Assembly: GCA_025174535.1 (NCBI GenBank)
Contig: JALBUN010000009.1
Span: 868,001-932,000, forward strand
Reading direction: 5' to 3'
DNA: 64,000 nt
From: Cantharellus purpuraceus
Lineage: Eukaryota; Basidiomycota; Agaricomycetes; Cantharellales; Hydnaceae
Shown: piece by piece, positions 1-12,974 of the stretch
Position numbering within the stretch: position 1 is the stretch's first letter
How the letters are laid out: each line of letters opens with the position of its first letter
Translations under genes and position numbers: made by a program
Notes under the pieces: generated by a model
What the model saw: only the letters and a program-made list of their open reading frames with translations
Databases searched by the model: none
What the model was told of the DNA's origin: nothing

Positions 1-2415
1 GTGCAACTGTGCCATCAAACTTACTAGCTGCTCTTTGTGCCTCTGACCCACTGTCCTGAATGCTCCTTTCTTGAGTATACGTTTCCTGCCCGCGGTTCCA
101 TTACCCAACGGGAGAGTATCACCGTACTCTGCGAATAAGCCTGCAACATGGCGCTCTGCTGACCCGGCGAGAACACGGGTGAGGTTGTCATTTAGTGGAT
201 CCTTATTCTTTTCCAACCAACCATCCGTTCTGTATTCAACCTTGCCGGCATAATGCTGGACAATAAAGCCCTCGCCTTGGTCAAACCTGGCGCGACTATA
301 TTTGGAGCGCCCCGGATGTAGTGTCTCACCCTCAGGAACTTCACCTGTCCACAGCGCATGGAGCTTGTTCGTAAATGTAAGATCCGTAGCTTTGGGCATG
401 ATGCATTCCTCGTCAAGGCAACTAAGGATACCAATGACAGCGCCGCTAGACTCGATCAAGTCGATCGTAGGTTGGAGATCCAGACCAAAGTTGACAAAGT
501 CCCACTCTATGTTCTCGCGTTGGTACTCCTCTTGTTCGAGTACGAACATGTGGTGATTGAAGAACTGCTGAAGCTTCTCGTTGGTGTAGTTGATAGTAAG
601 TTGTTCAAAGGCGTTCGTTTCCTGTGGGTACTAATGAGTAGCTCTTACGACAAAGCTGAATGATTACACACAAATATTTCGAAGCCGGCTATATCCAAAA
701 CACCAATGAATGTCGTTTTGGTGGAAGTAGGACGCTCGAGAGCACGGTTAATTCGATCGACTAATGCGCCAAAACACTTTTCGTAAAGTGTCTTGCAAAG
801 CGCAGACAACTCATCAAGAGCCTGCTGCTTCGTTCGTGCCTGTGTCACCCATTCCCGTCCCGCAAGGACCTTTGGTCGTAGCACTGCTTTGGTAAAATCC
901 TGAACGGATATCCCGAGAAGATGACAGGCCTTCTCGGCTTGTGCAGGCGTCTTGATTTGGGCCTGATCTGACCGGTCAGCTGTGATCTCAATATTACCAA
1001 TGTGGAGTATGGCTGCAACGATCTTAAAAAGATCCATCTGCTCTGTCGGGGACAGCCCAACCACGTCGAGGGCAGTCTTGAGAAGCCGCCATTCTTGGGA
1101 GTCATCCACGCCATCAACTGAGGCCCGACTTGTATTCAAATATTCGTAATCTGCGACTGTGCCTTCCAATAAAAGCATATCTGCAAAGGTATTAAAACAT
1201 TGAATCTGAGTTCTATATTAATAATTTACCTTTCAAGCTTCCTTCACTTTCCAACAGTTGATAAAATACATGGAAACTCCTTTCTATCTCCGATCGCACA
1301 ACCACTCGACTTTTCTCAAGTAGATACCAGTCAATGTTTGCGCCGGCAATACTCCCATCCGGTGAAAAACTAATACGGATAAATTTTCCCTGAATCAATA
1401 GATAAGCCAAATTAATGGACCGAAATATTGAATGGAACGTACAAAACGACTCGAATTGTTGTTTCTCTGCGTCTGTGCATTCCCAAATGCTTCTAGGATT
1501 GGATTTGCCTGCAAAATCTGCCGCTCGAGTAGTCCTAGCTTGCTACTCCCACCTGAGAGTGCGGTTTTGTTCCTCGCCGACGTGCTGCGAGGAAGACCAG
1601 TTGAAGGCACCATCCCATTGAAGGAAGCTGAACCGGACATGATGGATGGCGAACGAGAATGTGATGGGGAGGGTGTATGGTGCATATCTGTAGTAATAGC
1701 GGCCAAATATTGGATAACCTTCTTGGTGTTCTCAGTCTTTCCTGCGCCGGATTCTCCTCTGTATAACACTTCAGTAAAGACAACATGCCAAACCTAAAAC
1801 TCTCACGTAATAAGGATACTTTGATTCTCCCTCTCCTCGCCCATGTTTGTCCAGGCACGTTCAGCGATTGCGAATATATGTGGTGGGTTCTCATCTTTCC
1901 TCTTGCTGCGGTATTGTAGAACAATGGCATCGGAATATAGCGGAAGATTGGTATAAGGGTTAATCGCGACCAAGAACAATCCTGAATAGGTCTTTACGTG
2001 AAGAGTCAGAGATGATCACCGACAACTGGCGGTAACAAACATAGATAGCACCCGAACCATAGCGTAACCGGAGATTGTGCACGACGCTTGCTTCGTTAAG
2101 AAACGTGAGGTCGGCAATATCATCCACCCTATCAAATTTTGGTGGGTTCATCTTCGAGAGTGCATATAGCGGAATCTTGCGAACCTGCAACCAAGCTCCT
2201 AAGTTAGTGATCCACACAATATGAATGGAACAACAGACTTCGCCCCCCGCTGCCATTATGATCTCCCCCATATCGCCATCCTCATTGATGACCCAACCAC
2301 CAAGATACCCTTCTTTGTCGTCGGGAACCCAAACCCACTTCTTCTCATTGAATTCTGCTTGCAAGGCCGCGGCCCTTGCAGCTTCTGCGCTCTCAGACGG
2401 TCGTGGCGCAGGCAT
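1..2415 (-). CDS. Class II myosin heavy chain, motor domain (partial; 3' end lies beyond the left edge)
   Basis: Actin-based motor of cytokinesis and contractile rings. Seven exons can be joined: 2415-2239, 2184-2041, 1991-1807, 1758-1443, 1389-1230, 1180-672 and 621-1. The SH3-like N-terminal part ([18 protein letters not shown]) comes first. Then follow LFLVAINPY, the P-loop GESGAGKT at about 1757-1734, switch I NNNSSRFG formed across an exon join, switch II LDIAGFE near 690, and the relay region [16 protein letters not shown]. The sequence ends at [14 protein letters not shown], which is typical of class II motors. About 630 residues are present; the rest of the motor, the neck and the coiled-coil tail lie outside the window. 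A Ser/Pro/His-rich insert follows the P-loop helix (loop 1). No break was seen. The start MPAPRPSE was chosen because it precedes the first conserved domain by about 20 residues. Confidence 0.93.
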
Positions 2416-3308
2416 GAAGGTATGAAGGACCAGCGACTCCTAATGTCACAGCCCCTTTCGTCGGTTGAAAGTTCCCAAAGACAACGCGTTCCGACGCGTG
2501 ACTGGACAAACACTAGCGGACTTCGAATTTTCCACTAGGCTGTGGATGGAATTGATTCCCGCAAGCACATACCTTCCTGCTTTGCCCTCAATTTCTCACA
2601 CGCAACTTATATTGTTGCTCCAAATTCCGTTGTTTTATTGAGCGAAATATAGCACTGCTCTAGCGTGAGGTGCCCTTGATGCTTGCTAGAACTACCATGG
2701 ACAGGATGCGGTTAACTTTGGAACATGCCCAGAAAGTTGGCAGAATTTTATCGAAGAAGGTTAGATTGATTGCAGCTAGTAATTTGTTTTCCAGGGAAAT
2801 CACTGGAGATAGAGCGACCTTCTGTTACTACATTTATTGAGCGGTCTGACAGAAAACCACTGTCTGTACAAGATACAAAGCTGCCAAGTTCCAACGTATG
2901 CAGTTAACGTTACGACCGTAATGTATATCCGAACTGCAATGGCTACACCATTACCACGGATGTATATCTTAGGGGTAGTAAAAGTCTCACTCGGCTGGTG
3001 GCATTTAGCTTATGATTCTGTGTTCTTCATAATCATTACCATTCCATTTCTAATCAAAATTATGTTCCTCTTTGCAGTCTTCCTTTCGCAAGTGATTCAT
3101 TGTACGCACATTCATAACATTTGTCACTTCCCGAATAAGATCGATGTGGCAGTGATGCTTGCATTGACCATCGTAGAGCACTTCTAGTTTCAACCAGGAT
3201 GGGCCCGCCAAATAGTGCATCACGTGACCACCCAGTGCTGCTTCCGCCAAATCTGAGCGAGATCGAGTGAAGTTGTGAACTCCAGGGCTATAAATCCCGT
3301 CGACCGCG
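2416..3308. other. Intergenic region between divergent myosin and UBA2 genes
   Basis: About 890 bp with no recognisable coding sequence. It must hold the promoters of both flanking genes, which are transcribed away from each other. I see no repeat or RNA gene here. Confidence 0.5.
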
Positions 3309-5971
3309 ATGAATCGCGACAAATATGCATCGGCCATCCTCGGGCCCGCTTTGCACTCCCGTCTTATGAACTTAAGGGTTCTCATCGTTGGGAGTGGGGG
3401 GATAGGGTGCGAGTTATGTGCGTAGCAGTTGCTCAACCTCTTCGTTATAATAGCATGTATTTGACTGCGTGCAACTGACTACACGCCACCGACTCCAGTG
3501 AAGAATATCGCATTAACAGGCTTCGGACATATAACTTTACTGGATCTTGATACCATTGATCTGTCAAATTTGAACCGCCAGTTTCTGTTTAGAAAAAGGG
3601 ACGTGAAGCAGCCAAAGAGTCTGGTGCGTGCTATCTACCCCTCAATTACAACTGATTCACCACGCTGTAGGTCGCAGCACGAACAGCGGCTTCGTTCAAC
3701 CCACGCATTCACATCGAGCCTTTACATGCAAACATCAAGGAGCCGCGGTTTGACGTTGCCTGGTACAAGTCTTTTGACATTGTCCTCAATGCATTAGACA
3801 ACCTTGATGCTAGGCGGTAATTAATGCTTACGTCGAGACACAATTGTTATTTGCTCAAATCGTCTGACTACAGTCATGTAAATAAAATGTGCATGGCAGC
3901 CAATGTTCCTCTTGTTGAGAGCGGTACCGCTGGGTATTTCGGCCAAGTGCAACCTATTGTTAAGGTTTGTATTTTCTTACAGACTTCAAGCAGTCACTGA
4001 CCTTTGTGTCCACAGGATGTAACTGAATGCTTTGATTGTCTACCCAAACCTACTCCAAAGAGTTTCCCCGTCTGTACAATCAGATCTACGCCGTCTCAGC
4101 CCATTCATTGTATAGTTTGGGCTAAAAGCTATCTCTTCCCGTAAGTGACGCGTTCATGCCAATATGTCCCTGCGATCCCTTCTTTGTCGAGGTCGATCAT
4201 TGATCCTCGGTTATACTATTTTCGACTGATTGGCTGATATGCTATCTTTGTTTCAATTAGTCAATTATTCGGGGAAGACGAAGATGACCAGGGGGAGCTG
4301 GATGAAGCCGAACAGCAGGGCGAAAATGGTAAGTCCACTCTATGTCCTGCATACGCAAGGTTTCATCTCTCATTGGATCGTTCCTGTTATCAACTTTACT
4401 CATTTGTTTCGGCAGCGTCTGAGATTCAAAATCTACGTCGCGAGGCTCAAGCATTCAAAGCCGTGAGGTCACTGCTTCGTTCGGGTTGCCAGAATAATGG
4501 CTCCATGGATGCTGCGCGACGTGCTTTCGATAAAGTATGCACATATCATTGTCCTTTTCATCCTGTCTGTCAGGACGCTGACTTGAGCTCAGGTTTTCAC
4601 TCATGACGTGCAAAATTTGCTTTCAATGGCAGACATGTGGCGCTCCCGTGCCCCACCCGAGCCGCTCAATTTTGATACAATAAACTCTGCTCAAAGCTCT
4701 GACCAAGCATCAGCACCATGCACTTCTAATGGGCATGCAACTGCGATTAATGCACTGCGAGATCAAAGGACACTGACGTTACGGGAGATGCTTAATATGT
4801 TTGTCTCCAGGTGCCTATCGTTCTCCTGTACCCATTCACATTGATTGCTAAGGTGTTTTATAGCACAAATCGGCTCGCATCGCGGCTTTCGCTCTCCAAG
4901 GATAAAGGAGGCGAGGAGACGATTGCTTTCGACAAAGATGATGACGACGCACTAGATTTTGTTTGTGCAGCGGCAAATCTGCGGAGCGTCGTTTATGGCA
5001 TCTCGAGCAAGACACGCTGGGAAGTGAAGGGTAAGTATTGCAAAACTACGACCCCTAGTCTATATCCTCTCCGCTGCCCCCTTTTCTTTTATTCACACCA
5101 CGACTTCACCTTGATTCAGAAATGGCTGGCAATATCATCCCCGCGATTGCGACGACTAATGCAGTAATCGCTGGGCTTATCGTGCTTCAAGCTTTACACC
5201 TGCTACGTGCTAGCCAGCCGTCTACATCTTCTTCCCCACCGTCCAAGAGCGCTTCCATTTTACTGCGGTCAGTCCACCTACAGCACAAGCCCGCAATTCC
5301 ACTACAGCCTAGCCGCCCAGAGCCTCCTAATGCCAAATGTGGCATATGTCGAGACACCTTTGTCGATGTTCGATGCGATCCGAACAGGGTAACACTAGGC
5401 GAGATAGTAAACGCTGTGCTCGCTGGCGCATGTGCGGAAGAGGGTGAAGGTGATATACCTGTGGTTAGCGTGTATGAAGACAAACGGATCCTTGCTGATC
5501 CGGACTTTGACGATAATATGGATCGCACTCTCGAGGATCTTGGTTGTGGCCAAGGGAAATTTATAACAATTGTAGATGAAGATGGCGGGTGGGGAACGCT
5601 TGCTATAGCTGTTGGCCTCCTTCCGTACGTGCTAAAGACTCGCTACGATTGTGTACTCCACTTTTGACTTGGTTCTGCTTATATTTCACCACAGAAAACA
5701 ACATCCCCCTGACGGTCCTGCACTTGTGCTTCCTTCAGCCATGCCCAAACCCCCTCGCAAGGCACAGCCGCTTCCTCAGACCCCACCACCACCACCATTA
5801 GGAACAAAACGTCCTTTTCCTGAGGATGAGGAGGCCCCCCCCGCGAAGCGCCAAAAGGTTCAGACCAATGGTGTCGCAAATTCTAGCCCTTCAAAGGGTT
5901 ATAAAGAAGTTGATGGCGTACTTATTGTGGAGGATGACCAAGAGGATGACATTATTGTTATAGAGGATTGA
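3309..5971 (+). CDS. UBA2: SUMO-activating enzyme E1 catalytic subunit Uba2
   Basis: Catalytic half of the heterodimeric SUMO E1; it adenylates SUMO and carries it as a thioester before transfer to Ubc9 in the nucleus. Eleven exons: 3309-3417, 3499-3623, 3671-3816, 3874-3964, 4016-4140, 4261-4328, 4416-4534, 4593-4810, 4864-5030, 5120-5624 and 5695-5971. They sum to 1950 nt, or 649 residues, with every phase consistent. Visible: nucleotide-binding loop [30 protein letters not shown], zinc ligands ECFDC and a distal KCGIC, and the catalytic cysteine in [12 protein letters not shown] ubiquitin-fold region follows, then a basic tail with [17 protein letters not shown], a likely nuclear localisation signal. 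The very end alternates short hydrophobic and acidic runs ([17 protein letters not shown]). It is convergent with CHK1, with 157 bp between the stops. The partner Aos1 is not in the window. Confidence 0.95.
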
Positions 5972-6128
5972 GACGGTGTCAAAATGGTGGCCGCACTAAG
6001 TTTGCATCCTCTTATTCTATTTTGTTAGCTAGATTGGTTCGTGTTATTATTACATGTCAGCGAGTCCCCGAAGTTTCTTTGGTGTATAAGTATCGTAGAT
6101 GTTGTCTATATTACCCTCTGCTTCATTA

Positions 6129-8141
6129 TTATCGTCGTTTAAGCACGTATGGCTCCAACTCTGTAGACGTGATCAATGCTTTCCATAATTGCCTCCATGA
6201 AATAGGGTTACCCTACGCCCGAGTTTTGAATATAACTTCATGGAATGGCAGCAACAATTTCGTACCTTCTCTCGTCGCATAACGCAAAAACTGCCATGGC
6301 ATTCACCTCCAGACCAACTGAAATTTTCAATTTCCACGTATCCCGTAAAACGTTCCTTCCGCTTATCATATCCACCAACTTTTGTCTTTCTGAATTCTTT
6401 TGCTTCTCCTTCGTCTTCCTCGACATCGCGTACCTGATACTTGACGCCGAACGTTTGGAGAGCGATCAGGATATGGCCCATTAGGTCCGCAGGAGAGACC
6501 GAAGCGTAGAACCGTGTTAAATGAGGGCAATACCTTTTGCCCGACTGTGTCTGCGACTAAACCAGTCTGCATGAACAATTGAGGAAAAAACAGAAAGACA
6601 GCAACTTACAAAGAGTTGTAACGTCTGAGTGAACTGAGAGGCTGCATGCGCAGAGAGCATGATCTCATCATCGTCAGCATCCCGTGCTGAGCTGCTATGA
6701 AACGACGAATGTGTTATGCCACCATAAGACTGCGGTCATGACTAGCTCACGCATTCAAGTTTGGCTCTGCGAGCTCCAAATCACCATTCACACGGAGAGC
6801 GCGCGTTAGATGTTCAGCTAGCTCAATGCCAGATTGTTCTGACAGTTCGTTAGACCTGGATTGGGTAGTGAAATGATAATGTCAGATTCTGCGTAGTGAT
6901 GTTCGAAAAAGGTGGGACGGACTTGCGATACCAAGGATGCCGAAGGATCCCAGGCATTGTCATTCGACTACCAACGTCAACGGTCAAGATGCCTAATAGA
7001 AGAGCTGATCTTCGGGTTAGTGCCATTCAACAATTATCATTTATTGAGACGAACAGAGAGCATCTTCAGGAATGCAATTCCAAGGCGGTTCAGAAAGGAT
7101 TTCTCCAGTAAGATACCGAGCATATTCGGGACTATCCTCCTCCGTTGGCTGATCCCAGGGTGTATCTGTCATACCATAAGTAATCAAGTGCCGTAAAGGC
7201 TTATATATGACATACTTCCACATAGAAGCGTGAATAGAATAACACCCATACCCCATATGTCCACAGGCTCTGCTTCATATGACTGACTGGGAGCAAATAC
7301 CAACTAAAGTTGGAGGAAGTGTCAGGCGGGACGAGGTAAGCGTTAAGACCACAAACCTCAGGCGCGACATAAGGTAAACTTCCACACTGCTCAGTTAGTC
7401 GACGAGTCTGTCCCTTGTACCGGAAAACAGAGCATAAACCAAAGTCAGATATCTTGATCTGACCAGTTACGTCGAGAAGAAGGTTTTCAGGCTTTAAGTC
7501 CCTGTGGACAACGCCTTGGCCGTGAATGAAGCTCTATGTTGCAGTTGGCTAGATCCCACGACTAAGGTGGAGGCAACATGGCTCACCATACCCGCAACGA
7601 GCTGGCTGAAGTAGAGGTGTGCCATTCTGTCATCGACGCCAATATCGGGAGCTGAAAAATAATAAGATGCTTGTCAGGCGTTTGACCGGATAGTTACTTG
7701 CCGATCTTGTCAAACAAATCCCCTCCAGCGGCAATTTCTAGTAACATATAAACTGCAGGAATCCAGGGTGATTTCCCGTCAGGTTCTACGATGACTGCGT
7801 TGATGAACTCTAAAATATTGATGTGTCTGAGGGAGGAATGGACTTGTATCTCTTTCTTTAACACCTTCATCTCGTGTGAAGTCGTTTCAGGAGTCAAGGG
7901 CACCACTTTGCATGCTGCCACGATATCCAACTTCGAGTTTGTAGCCCGGTAAACGCTGCTCTTATGTCCGTGATTGACCCCACTGGTCGAAATAGAGCTA
8001 AGGACGTACGTCGAGAAGCCACCACCTCCAATTTGCTCCTTGATCTGAAATCCTAGATAGACATATCAGAGCAATTACTGCAGCGAGTGCGGTGTAGGTA
8101 CCAGCTATAACGGGAAGCTTCAGCTCCGTCTGTGTGGGCAT
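6129..8141 (-). CDS. chk1: Serine/threonine checkpoint kinase Chk1
   Basis: DNA-damage checkpoint effector kinase that delays mitotic entry. The start [13 protein letters not shown] is joined by an intron to the glycine loop [14 protein letters not shown]. Then come the ATP-binding lysine in AACKVV (near 7910), catalytic HRDLKPEN (7506-7483), DFG (near 7448-7440), the activation segment [12 protein letters not shown], and [30 protein letters not shown] and RHLLTVD close the kinase domain. The C-terminal kinase-associated domain shows [59 protein letters not shown] and ends [10 protein letters not shown]. At least eight introns of 50-70 bp split it. A longer N-terminus from an upstream ATG (8186) is possible; the shorter start matches the usual Chk1 spacing to the glycine loop. 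Exon joins between about 6480 and 7050 are the least certain. Confidence 0.92.
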
Positions 8142-8313
8142 GTCACAAACTGTGCGTGGTGGAACACACGACGTCACGCGTGACAAGACGCGTTGTAGAG
8201 ATTCTAACTAATTATGTAATAGTCCTTAAGAAGAAAGCACAGCAAACATGGTCATCTAGTTCAATATATATGGATTCACCTAGACACTGATATTAAAGAC
8301 CAAGTGAGAGTAC

Positions 8314-11300
8314 TCATTGAGTCTTTTTCTCGGCATCAGCCGCTTCTATCCGTGCCGCCTCCACTTCCTTCAAACGTTCCTCTTCAACTCTTCGCCGTTC
8401 GCGACGTTCGCGGCCGCGAGTCACAAATGACTTAGGTGCAACGTCAGCGAATAGACGCTTGCATGTGATCTCCACAAGCCAGCACCCTATGAAATCAGCC
8501 AACATGGTTGCAGTTAGCCGAAATTGGAACTAATCTTTAGGTGAGTATCAAACCCCTCGATCAAATCTGAATGTGCTCACTGATGTCTTCATCTCAACGA
8601 TCTGCAACGCGCGGTTAAGCTCGGGCATAAAGTCCACGGCCCCTCCAAACGCGACTGCACCAGCACCTAAAAGACCATAAAACAGCGCTGGGTTTTCCCG
8701 AATGCCTTCACGGAAAGGACGACCCTATAAGCATGCGTGTGAGGAACTGAGCCGAATGCATCATTGATCGAATGCACCTGGAAATTGATCGCAAACGTTG
8801 ATACTTGCTGCGATAACCCCAAGAGATAAATAGCAGTATTAAGCAGGCTAGGTTCGAACTTTGCTTCCAAGTCAATAGGGCCAGGACTATTACATGGTTA
8901 ATCCTGTGCACTGCGAACGAGAGGAAGGTACGTACGGTTCATATTGATGCGACAGGTTTGTGATATAAAGCAAGGAGACAATATGCATGGCAAACTGGAG
9001 CAGGACCGATAGGAGGACGTAGAAGTTGAAAATGTTACCAAGAGGTCGCTCCCGTGACAATTTCTCCACAGGCTGGAGGAAGCGGTATTCAATACGGACG
9101 AAACTCCACCCAATCCTGGTGTCACCTACCTTGGCGCGGGAAATGCACAAGAAGCACACCGACATTAACATTCCCGTGATAGTCACTTGGTAGTCACCAA
9201 ACTTGATACCATCGAGGTACTGAACACTCAAACTATACGCGGTGATCAAGCAATTGAGAGCCAAAATCTTGTACATTTGGATCGTTGCAACCAATGTACA
9301 CCGTCCTTGACGAATGATACTCGTAACTGTGAATACTTAACTACGATCATGGCCAAACATACGAACTACACTCACTAGCAGAAACATTCGAGAGCTTAGA
9401 CGTGAAGGGAGCGGCACAAGAGGCGTCACCGAGTTTGATTTGAGGCGGTTCGTCCTCCTCTCCCAAAGCGGCCATCTTGTCCGTAATACTCGCGAGATCA
9501 AACTAGTCGCAGTCAGCAGATAGTAAATATTGAAACAAATCAAACGAACCTTTTCCATAGGATTTTTCTGCTTGGCAACTTTTTGATTCTCAAGTGCCTT
9601 CTTCTGCGCATCCACAGCATGGGGATACAGATGTGCTATGGCGGGAGGTACGGGTGGTGGTGGCTGTCCAAACCTTGCAGAGATCTTCAATTGACTTTCA
9701 TAGACTTTCTTGATTCTTTCGTGCTTCTGGTGCTCAGCGATCTTCTGTAGGTCTTCGGGTGTGCCGTCAAGGAGAGCGACACCTATATCTGCTTGTTTAA
9801 GAGCACCAACATCATTAGTGCCATCTCCTGCCATGAGTGTTGTGTACCCAAGCGATTTGAGCGTTGTCAGGATGAATTCCTTCTGCGAAGGCGATACACG
9901 CGCGTAGACCCATGTGTTCTGTACGAGGTCATGCGAATTTGGTCGAGATTCGTACTGCTTCAGTGCGGCTCCAGTAACGCAAATGTCATATTCATCAAAG
10001 ATGGACTGGTCGAAGGGTTTTGAGGGATCTACGGGGATGACGATGGTCTCCTCTACATTTCGCCACACGAGGTCTGCGAAAACGAATCGCGTTAAATTGA
10101 CAAAAGCTTATGAAAGCAGAGCTTATTCTCAAACTCACCGGCATCATGGGCGGCGTTCTCCTTCAAGTCCAATATCAATGCCTCGCGGTCTACGATCTCG
10201 ACATCCTTAGCAACATGCACAGCTGTCAGTGGGTTGTCGCCAGTGATCATGATACACTACCAAAAGAATATGAGTAACGGCTATCTGACAAGTTTATCTC
10301 TCCTACCCGGTGGGACGCATCAGCCAACATCTTAAGTGTCTCGACAGCGTCCTTCTTCAGTGGGCAATGGAACACCAGGAAACCAGCGAAAGTTAACCCA
10401 CTCTCTACTTTCTCTCGTGCCAGCTTGTTGATCTGAGAGCGTAAAACACCTATTAGCTGGCATACTTGAACAAGAGTGAGATTCTACGACCCACCTTGTC
10501 TCCACTCAAGGGCTCCATATTCTTGACTCCAAGCGCCAATACCCGACTACCTCTTCGGGTGAACCACTTATACGTGTCGTCGTACCCGGCTGGGACGTGT
10601 GCCAGCATACCCTTGATTGTCTCCGGTGCGCCCTTTGCTGCAGCGACAAGCGCGCCATTGGGAGTGCTCGAAATGGTCGACATACGCTTCAAGGCTGATG
10701 AAAACTGGAAGCGACGCCGAATGTGGAGTGTTGTACGATGCGGCGCCGAGGAGGTAGAGGACGTTACATGGTCTCCTGCGCATGGACTGTCAATAACCAA
10801 TCGGTCAATGCTACACTAAGCTACAGACCTTTTGATAAACTCCATTCAAGTGCCTCAAGTGTCGTTTTCTCCATTGGATCACCAACGACTGTTCCATCAT
10901 CCAGTAGCACGAGGGCATGCGCGGCAGCTAAGCATAATGTGGTCTCACGTCCCGATGCTTTCACGTCGACAAGCCGAAGGGAGTCATTGGGTCTGGCAAG
11001 GTCAAATTCGTTAGCCAGTCTAGTTGAGAGTAGAATATCAACCCACTCAATGCCAGCAACCCCCTCGACGACCAGAGACTCAGCAGTGATAGTTCCAGTT
11101 TTATCAAAGCAACAAACGTCGACACGGCCTGCAAACGGAATACGAAACGGTTCTGTGCAGAAAATGGCTGCGGGAGTAGCTGTTGAGCGACGTGAAAACA
11201 TGGTGAGGCATCTGAACACTCACCAAACTTGGATAAAGCAACTAAAGAAGCGTTGACAGCAAGGGAAAGCTCCATGGGTAGCTCAGGGGGCACAACACTC

Positions 11301-12974
11301 GTAATGATGAGGACACAATCCAGGAGTAACTTGCTCTTTTTGAGACCACGCTCGATGCCTATGGAATGTACATTGACATTCTGACCCAACCATACCCAAA
11401 AATACACACCTTTTGTCCACACGTACCAACTGGCAGCGATGGCAAAGATAAGTAAAAAGCCGATGAAAAGGAACGATTCGAAATTGTTTGCAGAAACTCT
11501 ATCTGTCGAGAAAATCATTGTTCGCACGAGTTGGCCCTGCGAGGTTCCGAAACCAGTCCTTAGAACCACCGCCAGACAGCCACCATCAGGAGCGTCGCCT
11601 GAAGTTAACATATCTCAATATAATACAGCTTCTATAAAAGTGAGACGCACCTCCACCACCGGCTTGCAAGACTTTTGTGCCACTAAATAAGATTGATCCT
11701 TTGGTCGTGCCATCTATGTCTAATCTCTCGCTTTTTTCGCGTAGTTCAATAGACTCCTTGAGAAGGGGTGTTGATTCTCCGCTCAGCATAGCTTCATTAA
11801 CAATGCAGGTCCCCCGTAAGAGCAACAGATCTGCAGGAATGGACGTCTCCGAGTGTGCACGAACTATAATGATATTCTGTAAGTTATAAGATCAAGCTAT
11901 TCTAATAGCATTTCTAGGACGCACCGACGGACACAATGTCTCCTGGAAGCAGTTCATCAGTTTGGACAGTAGACCATTTGTTATCACGGCGACATTGAAC
12001 TGGGTACGGAGTAATGGACATAGTACGGAACTCAGTCAGGGTTTTTACTCGCTGCATCTGATGTCAATATGACTGGTATATGACGATCGGTCAGACGTAC
12101 CTGGAAGACAACAGTGCACTCAAACACAACCAGCATGAACAGTGTGAACAAACTGAAGTACCAGTACTCGTCAAGACACCACAGAGCGACACAGAATATC
12201 TGGAAGACAAAGAATGGAGCCGTCGCATGTTCAGCGAAGAGGGCGGTAAAGGACGGAATGGGAATGTTGAACTCGTTTTTCCCATAAAGAGACTTCAATT
12301 CACTGAGTTCAGTTCCCTTGAGACCCTGAGGAGACACATAAGTCCCTAATTCGGGATGAGAGGAAGCTGGATAAGGCAATCGCAAAAACGAAGGAGGCGA
12401 AGTGGTCGTGTCACATATGTACGTGTCCCGCTGATAGTTGAATGTGTAAGAGCTAGGGTCTGAAGGCTGGGATAAGATTCAGCAACAATCTTACCGAAAA
12501 TTAAGGAAATCACTTACATTCTTTTTCACAATAGGAACTATCTCCCCTTGCCCGCGATGCTTCGCTGGCACAATCCGTATGCAGTCAGCGTCATGCAATG
12601 TACGGGCCTTCAAAAATATTAGTAAGAAGTAGATACATCCACAAACGAGGCATTCTCACTGATCGCGTGGTGATGAGAGCTTTGGCGCCAGTGCTCCATC
12701 TGGTGGCTAGGAAACTGAGAGCATGGCCTGAGCCTAGACAGACGCAGCCAAGGAAGGTCCATTCTTCGCTCTTGATCCAATCGTCGTACCGCACGTAGTA
12801 GGCATATGCGAAGAGGGGATAGAGGGAAAGAAATGGAATAGTGTATAAATATGTATACCAAGGCAAGGAGATGTGCAAGCTGGCTCGCTGAATGTCAGGA
12901 GAGCGCACAGATGTGGCAGTCCTACAAGAAATATCTGACAAGAGTGTATGGACTAGAAATAGCGTTACTCACAT
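8314..12974 (-). CDS. SPF1: P5A-type cation-transporting ATPase (endoplasmic reticulum Spf1/Cta4 family)
   Basis: ER P5A ATPase; the family works in removal of mistargeted tail-anchored proteins and in ER ion and lipid homeostasis. N-terminal helices [19 protein letters not shown] lie near 12880. Then follow the actuator motif [15 protein letters not shown] (about 11790), the P5A signature [13 protein letters not shown] (about 11290), the phosphorylation site [13 protein letters not shown] (Asp at 11105-11103), [15 protein letters not shown] (about 10245), [18 protein letters not shown] (about 9830), and several C-terminal membrane segments down to 8700. The tail is basic and Arg/Glu-rich and ends AEKKTQ. 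About 1,200 residues in many small-intron exons. The start codon seems to be split: AT at 12974-12973, then a 51-bp intron (12972-12922), then G at 12921, giving [16 protein letters not shown]. No in-frame ATG precedes the first helices in the second exon. CHK1 starts 173 bp downstream of its stop. Confidence 0.93.
12922..12972 (-). other. Intron that appears to split the SPF1 start codon
   Basis: On the minus strand the sequence reads AT, then GTGAGTAACG at the 5' splice site, and TTTCTTGTAG at the 3' splice site, followed by GACTGCC. Removing these 51 bases yields ATGACTGCC in frame with the conserved P5A N-terminus. The donor is a textbook match to the consensus. Confidence 0.65.

Noticed and set aside
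3289..3295. TATAAAT just before UBA2
   Set aside because: Only 13 bp before the ATG, too close to act as a TATA box for a transcript that includes this start codon.
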